The notes: generated from the letters alone by a model not told the origin. 64,000 nt of DNA from Longimicrobium sp. (GCF_036388275.1 NZ_DASVSF010000099.1:6272-70271); one strand, 5' to 3'. Shown: positions 35,257 through 44,274, numbered from the stretch's first letter. Numbers and translations: made by a program.

Positions 35257-36351
35257 TCAGGGCACCGCGGCGGCCTGCGCCAGCAGCGCCTCGTCGGCTT
35301 CGGCGGCAAGGCTGGGTACGGGAGACATCAGGTCGGCCTCGCGCAGCCAGCCGACCAGGTTCTCCAGCCCGGCCTTCCACGAGGTGCGCGGCTTCCACCC
35401 CAGCACCCGCTCCAGCTTGGCGTTGTCGCTCACGTAGATTCGCTGGTCGCCGGGGCGCCAGTCGGCCATGCGCACGGGAACGGAGCGGCCGGTGATCTGG
35501 ATCAGGCGGTCGATCACCCCGCGCACCGTCACCGCGTTGGCCGCGCCGCCGCCCACGTTGAACACCTGGCCGGCCACCGTGTCGATGCGCCCCATGGCCA
35601 GGCGCATGGCCTCGACCAGGTCGTCGATCCACAGGATGTCGCGCACCTGGCAGCCGTCGCCGTAGATGGTGATGGGCTCGCGTCCGAAGAGCGCGCGCCC
35701 GAAGTGCGCCACCCACCCCTGGTCCTCGGTGCCGAACTGGCGGGTTCCGTAGATGCAGCTCATCCGGAAGACCACCGTGGGCAGCCCGTAGATGCGGGCG
35801 TAGTCGTGCACGTACTGGTCGGCCGCGCCCTTGCTGCAGCCGTAGGGCGAGTGAAAGTCCAGCCGCGCGTCCTCGCCCACGCCGGCGCGCCGGTCGGCGT
35901 AGCGGTAGGCGTCGCCCGCCAGCTCCACCTTCACCTCGTCCATCCCCCCGTACACCTTGTTGGTGCTGGTGAAGAGAACGGGGGGCGCCCCGCTCTTCAT
36001 GGCGCGGGCCGCCTCGAGCACGTTGAAGGTGCCCAGGATGTTGGTCTGCAGGTCGTCGAGCGGGTCCTGGAGCGAGGTGGTGACCGCCACCTGTGCGGCC
36101 AGGTGGAACACCTGCTTGCTCTGCTTGACGAGGGCGCCGATGCGGGCGGCGTCGCGCACGTCCACCTGCTCGATGCGTACGCGGTCGCCGTGCTGGGCGC
36201 GCAGCCACTCGGCGTTCAGCCGCACCCCGGCACGGGAGAAGTTGTCGGCCACGATCACCCGCTCGCCGTCGCGCAGCAGCGCGTGCGCCAGGTTGCTGCC
36301 GACGAAGCCCGCGCCGCCCGTGATCAGGATGTGGTCACGCGTTCCCTTCAT
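35257..36351 (-). CDS. NAD-dependent sugar-nucleotide epimerase, CDP-paratose 2-epimerase-like
   Basis: An extended SDR of 364 residues. The NAD site is ITGGAGFVGSNLAHALL; the catalytic set is FTSTNKVYGG (Ser/Thr region) and SPYGCSKGAADQY (Tyr-x3-Lys-like). The RMSCIYGTRQFGTEDQGWVA block followed by ITIYGDGCQVRDILW is characteristic of CDP-tyvelose/paratose 2-epimerases, so a C2 epimerisation of a CDP- or UDP-sugar is the best guess. It precedes the MDR dehydrogenase by 11 nt and follows another epimerase by 10 nt. Confidence 0.88.
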   Translation of the reverse strand: MKGTRDHILITGGAGFVGSNLAHALLRDGERVIVADNFSRAGVRLNAEWLRAQHGDRVRIEQVDVRDAARIGALVKQSKQVFHLAAQVAVTTSLQDPLDDLQTNILGTFNVLEAARAMKSGAPPVLFTSTNKVYGGMDEVKVELAGDAYRYADRRAGVGEDARLDFHSPYGCSKGAADQYVHDYARIYGLPTVVFRMSCIYGTRQFGTEDQGWVAHFGRALFGREPITIYGDGCQVRDILWIDDLVEAMRLAMGRIDTVAGQVFNVGGGAANAVTVRGVIDRLIQITGRSVPVRMADWRPGDQRIYVSDNAKLERVLGWKPRTSWKAGLENLVGWLREADLMSPVPSLAAEADEALLAQAAAVP

Positions 36352-36361
36352 CGTCCCCTCC

Positions 36362-37501
36362 TCACAGCGTAAGTCCGCGGGCGGCCAGCTCGGCCGCGTG
36401 GGCTTCCACCCCGTCCTGCGGGCGGTCCTGCTCCTGCAGCCAGGCCACCAGCTCTTCCATCCCCTGCTCGAACGTCACCCTGGGCTCGTATCCCAGCACC
36501 TCGCGGGCAAGGGAGATGTCGGAGAAGCAGTGCCGGATGTCGCCGACGCGGTACTTGCCCGTCACCTGCGCCTGGACGTCGCTCCCCAGCACGCGGGCCA
36601 GCGTTTCCGCCACCTCGCGCACGCTCACGCCGCGCCCCGAGCCCACGTTGAAGGCCTGGCCCGCCGCGGCCTCTTCGTCCGCCGCCAGCAGCAGCGCCTG
36701 CACGATGTCGTGCACGGAAACGAAGTCGCGCCTCTGCCCGCCATCCTCGAAGATCAGCGGCGGCTGCCCGTTCAGCAGGCGCGCGCTGAAGATGGCGGCC
36801 ACCCCGGTGTACGGGTTGGAAAGCGCCTGGCGCGGGCCATAGATGTTGAAGAAGCGGAGCGCCACCGAGGGAATGCCGTACGCCGCGCCGATCTGCAGGA
36901 CCATCTTTTCCTGGTCGGCCTTGGTGAGCGCGTAGATGCTGGTGGGGTCCAGCGGCTTGCCCTCATCGGTGGGCAGGGGCCGCAGCTCGGTGCCGTCCAC
37001 GTCGCGCGGCTCCCACTGCTGGGCGCGCAGCTGGTCGGCGGGGCGCAGGGTACCGCGCGGCGCGGCGCCGTCGGGGCGCCCGTAGCGGCCCTCGCCGTAG
37101 ATGGACATGGACGAGGCCACGATCAGCTTGCCCACCTGGAGCTTCTTCGGGCCGTTCCGGTCGTCCACCAGGGCCTGCAGCAGGTGCGCGGTGCCCATGG
37201 TGTTGACGGCGGTGTAGTCGGCGATCTGGTACATCGACTGGCCCACGCCCACCGCCGCGGCCAGGTGGTAGACCACGTCGATGTCGGCCAGGCTGGCGAG
37301 CACCTGATCGGCGTTGCGCATGTCGCCCTGGACGAACTCGGCGTCGGAGGGCACCCAGTGCGGCCGACGCCCCTCGGGGTGAACCTGCGGATCGAGGTTG
37401 TCGAAGATGCGCACCCGGTCGCCGCGCGCCAGCAGCGCGTCTACCAGGTGGCTGCCCACGAACCCCGCCCCTCCCGTCACCAGCACTCTCCGAGCCGACA
37501 C
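36362..37501 (-). CDS. NAD-dependent epimerase/dehydratase (extended SDR)
   Basis: A 379-residue protein, first gene of the glycan cluster. NAD site VLVTGGAGFVGSHLVDALL; catalytic region IVASSMSIYGEG (Ser) and SIYALTKADQEKM (Tyr-x3-Lys). FFNIYGPRQALSNPYTGVA and GGQRRDFVSVHDIV are typical of UDP-glucose 4-epimerase-like enzymes. An insert of about 45 residues between the catalytic Ser and Tyr segments (RPDGAAPRGTLRPADQL region) is longer than in GalE. It starts at a GTG at 37501 with GGAGGTGGG just upstream. Confidence 0.88.
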   Translation of the reverse strand: MSARRVLVTGGAGFVGSHLVDALLARGDRVRIFDNLDPQVHPEGRRPHWVPSDAEFVQGDMRNADQVLASLADIDVVYHLAAAVGVGQSMYQIADYTAVNTMGTAHLLQALVDDRNGPKKLQVGKLIVASSMSIYGEGRYGRPDGAAPRGTLRPADQLRAQQWEPRDVDGTELRPLPTDEGKPLDPTSIYALTKADQEKMVLQIGAAYGIPSVALRFFNIYGPRQALSNPYTGVAAIFSARLLNGQPPLIFEDGGQRRDFVSVHDIVQALLLAADEEAAAGQAFNVGSGRGVSVREVAETLARVLGSDVQAQVTGKYRVGDIRHCFSDISLAREVLGYEPRVTFEQGMEELVAWLQEQDRPQDGVEAHAAELAARGLTL

Positions 37502-37861
37502 TCCCCACCTCCGTTCGCGGTGATCCCACGGCGGCGCCGCGCCCCCGGCGCGCCCGCCCTGCTCCCTTCCCCTCCCCTGCTCCGAGCACCCGATGCGTCC
37601 CGTTCGGCGCGCTCACGCGGCCAAAATCGTCCCTGAGCGCCCGTGAATCAAGCAGTACGTTGCGGCCACCCGGCACCACATCCCTGCATCTTCAACATCT
37701 ACATACGTTTGCGGACCGCGCCCGGTTCGACGACCGCCTGCCTCCACAAGCGGCGCGGGGGACCGAAACCGATCCCCCGCCCGCGGAGAGGCCGTGTCAG
37801 GCGCGGACGCCGCGTCCGCTCCGTACGCCGTGCATCGGCAGCCGGACCCGTTCCAGGAGCC
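37502..37861. other. Intergenic region upstream of the glycan cluster
   Basis: No gene is supported. It holds one arm of a 17-bp inverted repeat (37696-37712) and a hairpin of 8 bp with a 10-nt loop (GCGGGGGA with TCCCCCGC, near 37755-37780). The promoter of the glycan cluster should lie here, but none is convincing. Confidence 0.5.
37696..37712 (+). repeat. 17-bp inverted repeat, left arm
   Basis: CATCTACATACGTTTGC, an exact inverse of 38211-38227. The sequence is AT-rich for this genome. Confidence 0.75.
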
Positions 37862-38140
37862 TCACCCCTGCTCCGCGCCCAGCCGGCGGGCGTAGTCCCC
37901 GTCCCAGCGCTCCATCCGCCCGTTCACTTCCTCGGCCGGCACGCCCGCGACCAGGCGCTGCGCCAGGCGCACGCCCAAGCGGCGCTCCTGGGCGCGCAGG
38001 TACTCGGCGGAGTGGCCGCGATCCAGGTGCTCGGACGCTTCCATTTCCAGCGAGAAGGCCAGCTTGTCGAGGTCGGTGAAGATGCGGCCGCGAAGGTCGA
38101 CCGCCTCAGGGGTGTCGGTGCCGCTGGGCTGGCTGAGCAT
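37862..38140 (-). CDS. Hypothetical charged helical protein
   Basis: A 92-residue, strongly charged protein, probably all-helical (LRGRIFTDLDKLAFSLEMEA; YLRAQERRLGVRLAQRLVAG). No signal peptide or membrane helix. The ribosome site is weak. It lies between the two arms of the 17-bp inverted repeat. Family not recognised. Confidence 0.58.
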   Translation of the reverse strand: MLSQPSGTDTPEAVDLRGRIFTDLDKLAFSLEMEASEHLDRGHSAEYLRAQERRLGVRLAQRLVAGVPAEEVNGRMERWDGDYARRLGAEQG

Positions 38141-38210
38141 TCAGGTACGCGTGGAACGGGGGTTCAGGTACCTCCCGGGCCCGAAAACCCGCGTGGCGCC
38201 GGGCTTTTCG

Positions 38211-38227
38211 GCAAACGTATGTAGATG
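38211..38227 (-). repeat. 17-bp inverted repeat, right arm
   Basis: GCAAACGTATGTAGATG, exact inverse of 37696-37712, about 75 nt upstream of the 92-residue gene's start. Confidence 0.75.
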
Positions 38228-38332
38228 CTCAGGCAAAGAACATGCCGTTCACTTTTCGAACGGCGCCTCAGAAATACGGGCTGTTCCGGACGGGGTGGAT
38301 GCAAATTCCATGTACCCCCGGAGGCAGCGCCA

Positions 38333-38366
38333 CGCGCCCGGCGCCACCTGGGCGGCGCCGGGCGCG
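38333..38366 (-). terminator. Stem-loop downstream of glyA
   Basis: A 13-bp perfect GC stem (CGCGCCCGGCGCC with 38354-38366) and an 8-nt loop, 22 nt past the glyA stop. No T tract. Confidence 0.65.
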
Positions 38367-38387
38367 GTCCATCCACCGATCAGCCAG

Positions 38388-39638
38388 TCAGCTCCGCGCC
38401 CACTCCCCGTAGAGGGGGAAGCGCGAGCACAGCTCGGCGACCTCGCCGCGGACGGTGCGGGCCACGCCGTCGTCGTCCGGCTTCTGGATCACGCGGTCGA
38501 TGAAGGCGCCGATGGTCCGCATTTCGTCCTCGCCCAGGCCGCGCGTGGTCAGCGCCGGCGTGCCGATGCGCACGCCCGAGGTGACGAACGGCGACTCCGT
38601 CTCGCCCGGGACGGTGTTCTTGTTGACCGTGATCCCCGCCCGCTCCAGCGCCTTCTCGGCCACCTTGCCGGTGACGCCCTTGCTGCGCAGGTCCACCAGC
38701 ATCAGGTGGTTGTCGGTGCCGCCGGAAACCAGGGTGAAGCCGCGCTCCATCAGCTCGGCGGCCAGGGCGCGCGCGTTGGCGATCACCCGGCCGCTGTAGT
38801 CGCCGAACTCCGGCCGCAGCGCCTCGCCGAAGGCCACGGCCTTGGCGGCGATCACGTGCATCAGCGGGCCGCCCTGGATGCCGGGAAAGATCTGCTTGTC
38901 GATGGCCTTGGCGTGCTCCTCGCGGCACAGGATCAGCCCGCCGCGGGGGCCGCGAAGCGTCTTGTGCGTGGTGGAGGTCACCACGTCGGCGAAAGGCACC
39001 GGGTTGGGATGGTGCCCGGTGGCCACGAGCCCCGCGATGTGCGCCATGTCCACCACCAGCCGCGCCCCGCACTCCTGGGCGATCTCGCCGAACGTCTCGA
39101 AGTCGATCTGCCGCGGATAGGCGCTGGCGCCGGCCACGATCACCGTGGGCCGCACCTTCATGGCCTGGTCGCGCAGGGCGGCGTAGTCGATCCGGTGGTC
39201 GTCGGGGCGAACGCCGTACGCCACCACGTTGTACAGCCGCCCGCTGAAGTTCACCGGCGAGCCGTGCGTCAGGTGGCCGCCCTCGCTCAGGTTCATCCCC
39301 AGCAGCGTGTCGCCGGGCTGCATCAGGGCGAAGTAGACGGCCATGTTGGCCTGCGCCCCCGAGTGGGGCTGCACGTTGGCGTGCTCGGCGCCAAAGAGCT
39401 GCAGAAGGCGCTGGCGGGCCAGGTCTTCCACCACGTCCACCACCTCGCAGCCGCCGTAGTAGCGCTTGCCCGGGTAGCCCTCGGCATACTTGTTGGTGAG
39501 CACCGAGCCCATGGCCTGCAGGACGGCCTGGGAAACGAAGTTCTCCGAGGCGATCATCTCCAGCTGGGTTTCCTGCCGGCTGGCTTCGTCCACCAGCAGG
39601 CGGTGGATCTCGGAGTCGGTCTGCTTCAGCGCGTCCAT
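38388..39638 (-). CDS. glyA: Serine hydroxymethyltransferase
   Basis: PLP enzyme that converts serine + tetrahydrofolate to glycine + methylene-THF. The 416 residues match GlyA (417 in E. coli). Motifs: QLEMIASENFVSQAV, NKYAEGYPGKRYYGG, NVQPHSGAQANMAVYFAL, VVDMAHIAGLVATG, VTSTTHKTLRGPRGG with the PLP lysine, and the C-terminal TSGVRIGTPALTTRG. I chose the ATG at 39638 (GGGAAAAG upstream); an ATG 21 nt earlier would add seven residues outside the family pattern. Confidence 0.97.
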   Translation of the reverse strand: MDALKQTDSEIHRLLVDEASRQETQLEMIASENFVSQAVLQAMGSVLTNKYAEGYPGKRYYGGCEVVDVVEDLARQRLLQLFGAEHANVQPHSGAQANMAVYFALMQPGDTLLGMNLSEGGHLTHGSPVNFSGRLYNVVAYGVRPDDHRIDYAALRDQAMKVRPTVIVAGASAYPRQIDFETFGEIAQECGARLVVDMAHIAGLVATGHHPNPVPFADVVTSTTHKTLRGPRGGLILCREEHAKAIDKQIFPGIQGGPLMHVIAAKAVAFGEALRPEFGDYSGRVIANARALAAELMERGFTLVSGGTDNHLMLVDLRSKGVTGKVAEKALERAGITVNKNTVPGETESPFVTSGVRIGTPALTTRGLGEDEMRTIGAFIDRVIQKPDDDGVARTVRGEVAELCSRFPLYGEWARS

Positions 39639-39865
39639 GCGTCTTTTCCCGGGCGTCACGGTCAGGATCGGGGCACCTCCAAGGCGCGCAAACTACCCCG
39701 CGCCGGCCCCGGTGTACAGTGCCGGGCGCGCCCGTCGCACGCCGTGGAATCTGCTACGGGCGCAGCGGCCCGCAGCTTGCTGGATGGGAGAACACATGTC
39801 GGTGCGCCCGTGCGTCGAGGGCCGCGCGCCGAAGGACGTGATCCAATCCGCGTACGGAGTGACCG

Positions 39866-40147
39866 ATGAGAAACCTGCGCCACCTGGGCATCATGGCGCT
39901 TGCCGCCGGCCTGCTGACCACCTCTGCCTGCTCGGGGAACGACCGCGCGCGCAACCTGCCCGGCGTGCTCCGCCCCAGCGTGGGCGAGCGCGACGGCCGC
40001 GATCGTGACCGCGACGGGAACCGCGACGCGCGGCCGGACAAGGACAAGGGCCGTCGCGACGAAACCCGCTGCAACGCCGGGCGCGGCAACGGAAACGGCA
40101 ACGGGCGCTGCCGCAACGGAAACAAGGGCAACGGGCGCAACCCGTAA
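39866..40147 (+). CDS. Small low-complexity lipoprotein
   Basis: A 93-residue protein with a signal peptide and lipobox-like LTTSAC. The mature part is low complexity: Arg/Asp-rich (GRDRDRDGNRDARPDKDKG), then Gly/Asn/Arg-rich (GNGNGNGR). Only two further cysteines. The ATG has a good ribosome site (GGAGTGACCG). Function unknown; probably a disordered surface or periplasmic peptide. Confidence 0.65.
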   Translation: MRNLRHLGIMALAAGLLTTSACSGNDRARNLPGVLRPSVGERDGRDRDRDGNRDARPDKDKGRRDETRCNAGRGNGNGNGRCRNGNKGNGRNP

Positions 40148-40203
40148 CCTGTCGTCGCGGCCTTTGGCCAGATAAAAAACAACAGCGAAGTTTCAGAGGA
40201 ACA

Positions 40204-40258
40204 GAGAAAAGCCAGAGATACAGAGGACCCGTCTTCCTCTGTATTTCTGGCTTTTCTC
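40204..40258. terminator. Long AG/CT-rich hairpin between convergent genes
   Basis: Two 24-nt arms with one G-T-type mismatch and a 7-nt loop (40228-40234), with T/A-rich outer ends (AAAAG / CTTTT). It lies between the convergent small lipoprotein and M20 peptidase genes and can terminate both strands. See the similar elements at 48.2 and 61.7 kb. Confidence 0.75.
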
Positions 40259-40281
40259 CGTACCCTCTGTACCCCCGCTGT

Positions 40282-41589
40282 TCAGCGAGTCAGGCGGTAG
40301 ATGAGCAGCGCGGCGCGCTTGATCTGCAGCGGCAGCGTTTCCAGGTCGATGCGCTCGTTGGGGCCGTGCGCCCCGGAGCCGTGCACGCCCAGCCCCGCCA
40401 GCGCGTTGGTGTACGGCGCCACGAACGACACGTCCGCCGCCCCGCGCCGGCCGGGATCGAACGCCTGCATCGGCGCCGTCCCCAGGTCGCGGTTCACGCT
40501 GTTCAGCACGTCCAGCAGCGCCTGGTTTCCTTCGGTCGGGGGCATGGACGGATAGCCCTCGCCGAAGGTGATCTCCGCCTCCGTGCGCGGAAGGTGGCGG
40601 GCGACGATGGCCCTCATCCGCTCACGCGTGCGCTGCAGCTGCTCGTCGGTGAGCGTGCGGATGTCGCCGGTGACGATGGCCGTCTGCGCGATGACGTTGG
40701 TCTTGCCGAACGCCGTCCCCGCGCTTCGCCGCGGATCGTACTCCACGTCCGTCCCGCCGACGATCACCCCCGGGTTGAAGGTGAGGTTGGGCTCGCCGCG
40801 CAGCTCCTCGTGAAAGGCGGTGAGGATGCGCGCCGCCTCGAAAATGGCCCCGCTCCCCGAGCCCTCGCCGAACACGCCCGACGAGTGCCCCGTGCGGCCG
40901 CGCACCCGCAGCGTCCACCCGCTGCTGCTGCGCCGCGCGACCACGGCATACTCGCCCAGCGAGTCGCGCGACCCCGTCTCGAACTCCAGCGCCGCGTCGC
41001 TGTTCCGGCCCGCCTCGATCAGGTGGTGCCGTGAAATTTCCAGCGGCCGCCCCGCCGATTCCTCGTCCCCCGTGAGCGCCACGGTGACGGTGGTCCCCTC
41101 GAGCACGCCGGCCGCGTGAAGCGCCCGCAGTGCGTACAGGATCACCACGTCGCCGCCCTTCATGTCGTTCACCCCCGGCCCCGTGGCGTACCGCCCGTCG
41201 CGCACGAAGCGCTGAAAGGCGTCGTCCTCTTCGAACACGGTGTCCAGGTGGCCGATCAGCAGCACGCGCTTGCCCTGCGTCCCGGTGCGGTAGGCGAACA
41301 GGTGCCCGGCGCGGTTCAGCGAGTCGGGCATGCTGATCCACCGCACGTCGAACCCCAGCGAGTCCAGCGGCGCCTCGAAGTGCCGCCCCACCTCGCGCAC
41401 GCCCGCCGGGTTCAGCGTGCCGCTGTTGATGTTGACGATGCGCTCCAAAAAGCTCACGGCGTCGGCCGCATGGGCGTCTACCGAGCGAACGATGGCCTGC
41501 TCCTGCGGCGAAAGCTGCTGCGCCGCGGCGGGCGCGGCGGCCAACGCCAGCAGCGGAACGAGCGCGGACGGGATCAGTCGAGAAGTCAC
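40282..41589 (-). CDS. Secreted M20-family zinc peptidase (glutamate carboxypeptidase-like)
   Basis: A 435-residue hydrolase with a signal peptide (LIPSALVPLLALAAAPAAAQ), so periplasmic or secreted. The M20 zinc set is complete: LIGHLDTVFEED (His), GPGVNDMKGGDVV (bridging Asp), TGDEESAG (catalytic Glu and ligand Glu), LEFETG, and GSGAHGPNERID (His near the end). The dimerisation domain lies between about residues 210 and 330. It resembles CPG2-type carboxypeptidases that free C-terminal glutamate; the substrate is not certain. Start is a GTG at 41589. Confidence 0.9.
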   Translation of the reverse strand: MTSRLIPSALVPLLALAAAPAAAQQLSPQEQAIVRSVDAHAADAVSFLERIVNINSGTLNPAGVREVGRHFEAPLDSLGFDVRWISMPDSLNRAGHLFAYRTGTQGKRVLLIGHLDTVFEEDDAFQRFVRDGRYATGPGVNDMKGGDVVILYALRALHAAGVLEGTTVTVALTGDEESAGRPLEISRHHLIEAGRNSDAALEFETGSRDSLGEYAVVARRSSSGWTLRVRGRTGHSSGVFGEGSGSGAIFEAARILTAFHEELRGEPNLTFNPGVIVGGTDVEYDPRRSAGTAFGKTNVIAQTAIVTGDIRTLTDEQLQRTRERMRAIVARHLPRTEAEITFGEGYPSMPPTEGNQALLDVLNSVNRDLGTAPMQAFDPGRRGAADVSFVAPYTNALAGLGVHGSGAHGPNERIDLETLPLQIKRAALLIYRLTR

Positions 41590-41787
41590 GGCACTTCGGG
41601 GATCGCTGGGAAGATGGAAAACGGGGGATTCGTGACGATAGCGCGTGGCCGAGCACCGATCAACCGATCCCCGCCAATTTCCGGAGCCTTAACCCTGCTA
41701 CGGGACCAGCGAAGACACATGTTTGGCATGCTGAATGCTTTCCCGGCCCATCCCGAAGCCGGAAACAGAAGATGTAGGAACTACGCA

Positions 41788-42861
41788 ATGAAGCGCGTCC
41801 TTCTTGCCCTCGCGGCGACGTTCGCCCTGTCCGCGTGCCTGGATTCGCCGTCCGGGGTGGGGGAACCCGAAACCCCGCCGGACCCGCCGGTGGGCACGGA
41901 CCCGGTGGCCGCGGCGCAGGCCAGCACCACCTGCCAGGGGCGCTGCCTGGTACGGCTGGGCACCATCGGGCACTTCAGCTACGCGTCGCTGAACGAGCAC
42001 GCGGAAGTGATCGCGGCCGGGCACCGGTGGACCAAGGCCACGGGACTCGTGCGCAACAACGGTGAGGGGTGGCGTGCCATCAACAGCTGGCACCGGCTGA
42101 TCGCCGGCACCTCCGAATCCATGCCGGTCGTGTGGGAGAACAACCGCATCAAGAGCCGCATCACGCTCCCCGACATGCGGTTCGGCGAGGCCATGTCCAT
42201 CAACGACTGGGGCCGCGTGGTGGGGAACTACCGCACCAACGGCGACATGCACACCCGTGCGTACCGCTGGTCTCCATACGGGGGCGGCACCGTGCTCCCC
42301 TGGCTGGAGCGGCACGGCAGCTCGGCCGAGGACATCAACCACAGCGACGACGCCGTGGGCTACTCGGTTCCCGCCGACGGTGTGCGCAAGGCGGTTCTCT
42401 GGCCCAAGGCGGGCGGGATCCGCGAGCTGGGTACGCTTCCGGGCTACGTGGGCAGCATGGCGATGGCCATCAGCAACAAGGGCGCGGTGGCGATGGTCAG
42501 CTGGAAGGAGGAGGTGGAGCGCGGAGTACCGGAGATGCGGGCCGCGCTGTGGACCCCCGAGGGCGGGCTGCTGAACCTGGGCACGCTGGGCGGCAACTTC
42601 AGCGAGGCGTACGACGTGAACCACTGGGGCGAGGTGGTGGGCTCCAGCACCACCCGCGACCTGCCCGCCACGGGCGGCTTCGACGGCCAGGTGCACGCGT
42701 TCACCTGGCACCCCTCCACCGGCATGGTGCGGCTGAACGCGGGCGGCGCCACGCAGAGCCGTGCCCTGGCCATCAACAGCTGGGGCGACGTGGTGGGGAT
42801 CTTGAACGACAACGAGCTGGTGGCCTGGGTGTGGGAAGAGAACCTTCACCGCTGGCGGTAG
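41788..42861 (+). CDS. HAF-repeat extracellular lipoprotein
   Basis: A 357-residue lipoprotein (lipobox LSAC, then a Pro-rich linker). The rest is built of HAF-type repeats, recognisable from units such as AMSINDWGRVVGNYR, AEDINHSDDAVGYS, AMAISNKGAVAMVS, AYDVNHWGEVVGSS and ALAINSWGDVVGIL paired with LGTL segments. Such repeats form a beta-propeller-like solenoid. The ATG at 41788 follows AGGAA by 7-8 nt; a longer frame upstream is antisense to the peptidase gene. Function unknown; probably cell-surface. Confidence 0.85.
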   Translation: MKRVLLALAATFALSACLDSPSGVGEPETPPDPPVGTDPVAAAQASTTCQGRCLVRLGTIGHFSYASLNEHAEVIAAGHRWTKATGLVRNNGEGWRAINSWHRLIAGTSESMPVVWENNRIKSRITLPDMRFGEAMSINDWGRVVGNYRTNGDMHTRAYRWSPYGGGTVLPWLERHGSSAEDINHSDDAVGYSVPADGVRKAVLWPKAGGIRELGTLPGYVGSMAMAISNKGAVAMVSWKEEVERGVPEMRAALWTPEGGLLNLGTLGGNFSEAYDVNHWGEVVGSSTTRDLPATGGFDGQVHAFTWHPSTGMVRLNAGGATQSRALAINSWGDVVGILNDNELVAWVWEENLHRWR

Positions 42862-43003
42862 CGGCCACGCGCACGAGAGGGAACACGGGCTCCCCGCCGG
42901 GATTTCGGCGGAGGGCCCGTTCGCATCCCGCGGTGCTTGCGGACCGGCACCACGGATCGGGATCTTGGGATGACCATCCTTGCCCCGTCCTCCCCGTCCG
43001 CCG

Positions 43004-43648
43004 ATGCGAATCCGCCCAGTCCTGACCGCCGCGACCGCGATCGCGCTTCTCGCGGCCTGCGCATCCACCCGCGAACCGTCGCCCGGAGCGGTCTCCATCG
43101 ACCAGGTGCGCCGGCTGCCGGTAGCGTCGGGCGGATCGGTGGAAGGTGTGGTCACCATGGCATCCGGCACCTTCGACGGCGGGTTCGCCGTGCAGGACGG
43201 CACCGCCGGCATCTACGTGCTCCCGCCCGCCGACTCCGCACGCTACCCGGCCGGCACCAGGCTGCGCATCACCGGGACGATCTCCGATCCGCAGAACCAG
43301 CTCGCCATCCAGCCGTCGCGCATCCAGGTGATCGGAGCGGGGACGATTCCGGACGCGCGGCCGATTCGCACGGGCGCGGTGGACGAGGCGAGCGAAGGGC
43401 TGCTGATCCGGGTGCGGGCCCGCGTGACGGGCGACGTGCTGGATGACCAGCCGTGGGGATGGAAGCTGATGCTGGACGACGGGTCCGGGGCGCTGCTGGT
43501 GTTCGTGGATGCGCAGGCGGGGATCGACGTCAGCGCCATCCGCGCCGGGCAGTGGCTGCAGGTAACGGGCTACTCCGGCCAGTACGAGGAGCACCGCGAG
43601 ATCCTGCCCCGCACCCAATCAGACCTGCGCCCGATCGGCGAGCCGTGA
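43004..43648 (+). CDS. Lipoprotein with OB-fold-like domains
   Basis: A 214-residue lipoprotein (lipobox LLAAC). The mature part looks like two similar beta-rich modules: GSVEGVVTMASGTFDGGFAVQDG followed by GIYVLPP, and LIRVRARVTGDVLDDQPWG followed by LMLDDGSGALLVF. This V-x-G-x-V...DG(T/S)G pattern is common in OB-fold proteins such as nucleic-acid or carbohydrate binders. No catalytic residues are evident. Located between other exported proteins. Confidence 0.72.
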   Translation: MRIRPVLTAATAIALLAACASTREPSPGAVSIDQVRRLPVASGGSVEGVVTMASGTFDGGFAVQDGTAGIYVLPPADSARYPAGTRLRITGTISDPQNQLAIQPSRIQVIGAGTIPDARPIRTGAVDEASEGLLIRVRARVTGDVLDDQPWGWKLMLDDGSGALLVFVDAQAGIDVSAIRAGQWLQVTGYSGQYEEHREILPRTQSDLRPIGEP

Positions 43649-43734
43649 TCCGGCGAACGCGATTCTTGCGCCGTTGTACGCAGCCCCGGGATCCTGGAAG
43701 CCCATCCTAGCTTCAACCCCCGACCAGGCCTACG

Positions 43735-44274
43735 ATGCGACGCCTACCTGCCCTGCTGATCCTCCTCACCGCCCTGCCGGCCGTTCCCCTGCAGGCGCAG
43801 ACCGCGGGGGAAACCTCGGTGGGAGTGTCGATGAACTTCGGTCCGCGGCTGGGCGCTACGCTCTCGATCAAGCGATTCGTGCAGGACGAAGTCGCCGCCC
43901 AGTGCGGATTTACGGTGGGACCCGGCCTGCATGCCGTGGGATGCGGTGCGCAGCGCTACGGGCTGATAGGAACCCAGACGTATGCCGGGATCGACATTGG
44001 CGTGACGACGCTCTCCGCGTTCACCACCCGGCGCGAGGGCGAGCCGGCGGCGAAGCGGCCCCCGAGGTTCGTGTTTGCCGCGGGGACCCTCGGGCTGCAG
44101 GCGCGCCCGTCGACGGTGGAGGAGGTGCGCCCGTACGTCGGCCTGGGGCCGGCGCTAGCGATCGGGCCGGGCTCGGAAGTCGGCAGCTTTCTGCAGGGAA
44201 TGCCCCGGCTCGGCGCCGTGCAGACCATGTTCACGCTGGACGTGGGGCTGGAGCTGTACCCGGTCAGCCACTAA
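43735..44274 (+). CDS. Secreted protein, probable small outer-membrane barrel
   Basis: A 179-residue protein with a signal peptide (LPALLILLTALPAVPLQAQ). The mature part has alternating beta strands (SVGVSMNFGPRLGATLSIKR; FVFAAGTLGLQARP; PYVGLGPALAIG; FTLDVGLELYPVSH) and ends in a strand, as outer-membrane barrels do. Two cysteines could pair. Its end overlaps the convergent FAD oxidoreductase by 11 nt. Function unknown. Confidence 0.65.
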   Translation: MRRLPALLILLTALPAVPLQAQTAGETSVGVSMNFGPRLGATLSIKRFVQDEVAAQCGFTVGPGLHAVGCGAQRYGLIGTQTYAGIDIGVTTLSAFTTRREGEPAAKRPPRFVFAAGTLGLQARPSTVEEVRPYVGLGPALAIGPGSEVGSFLQGMPRLGAVQTMFTLDVGLELYPVSH

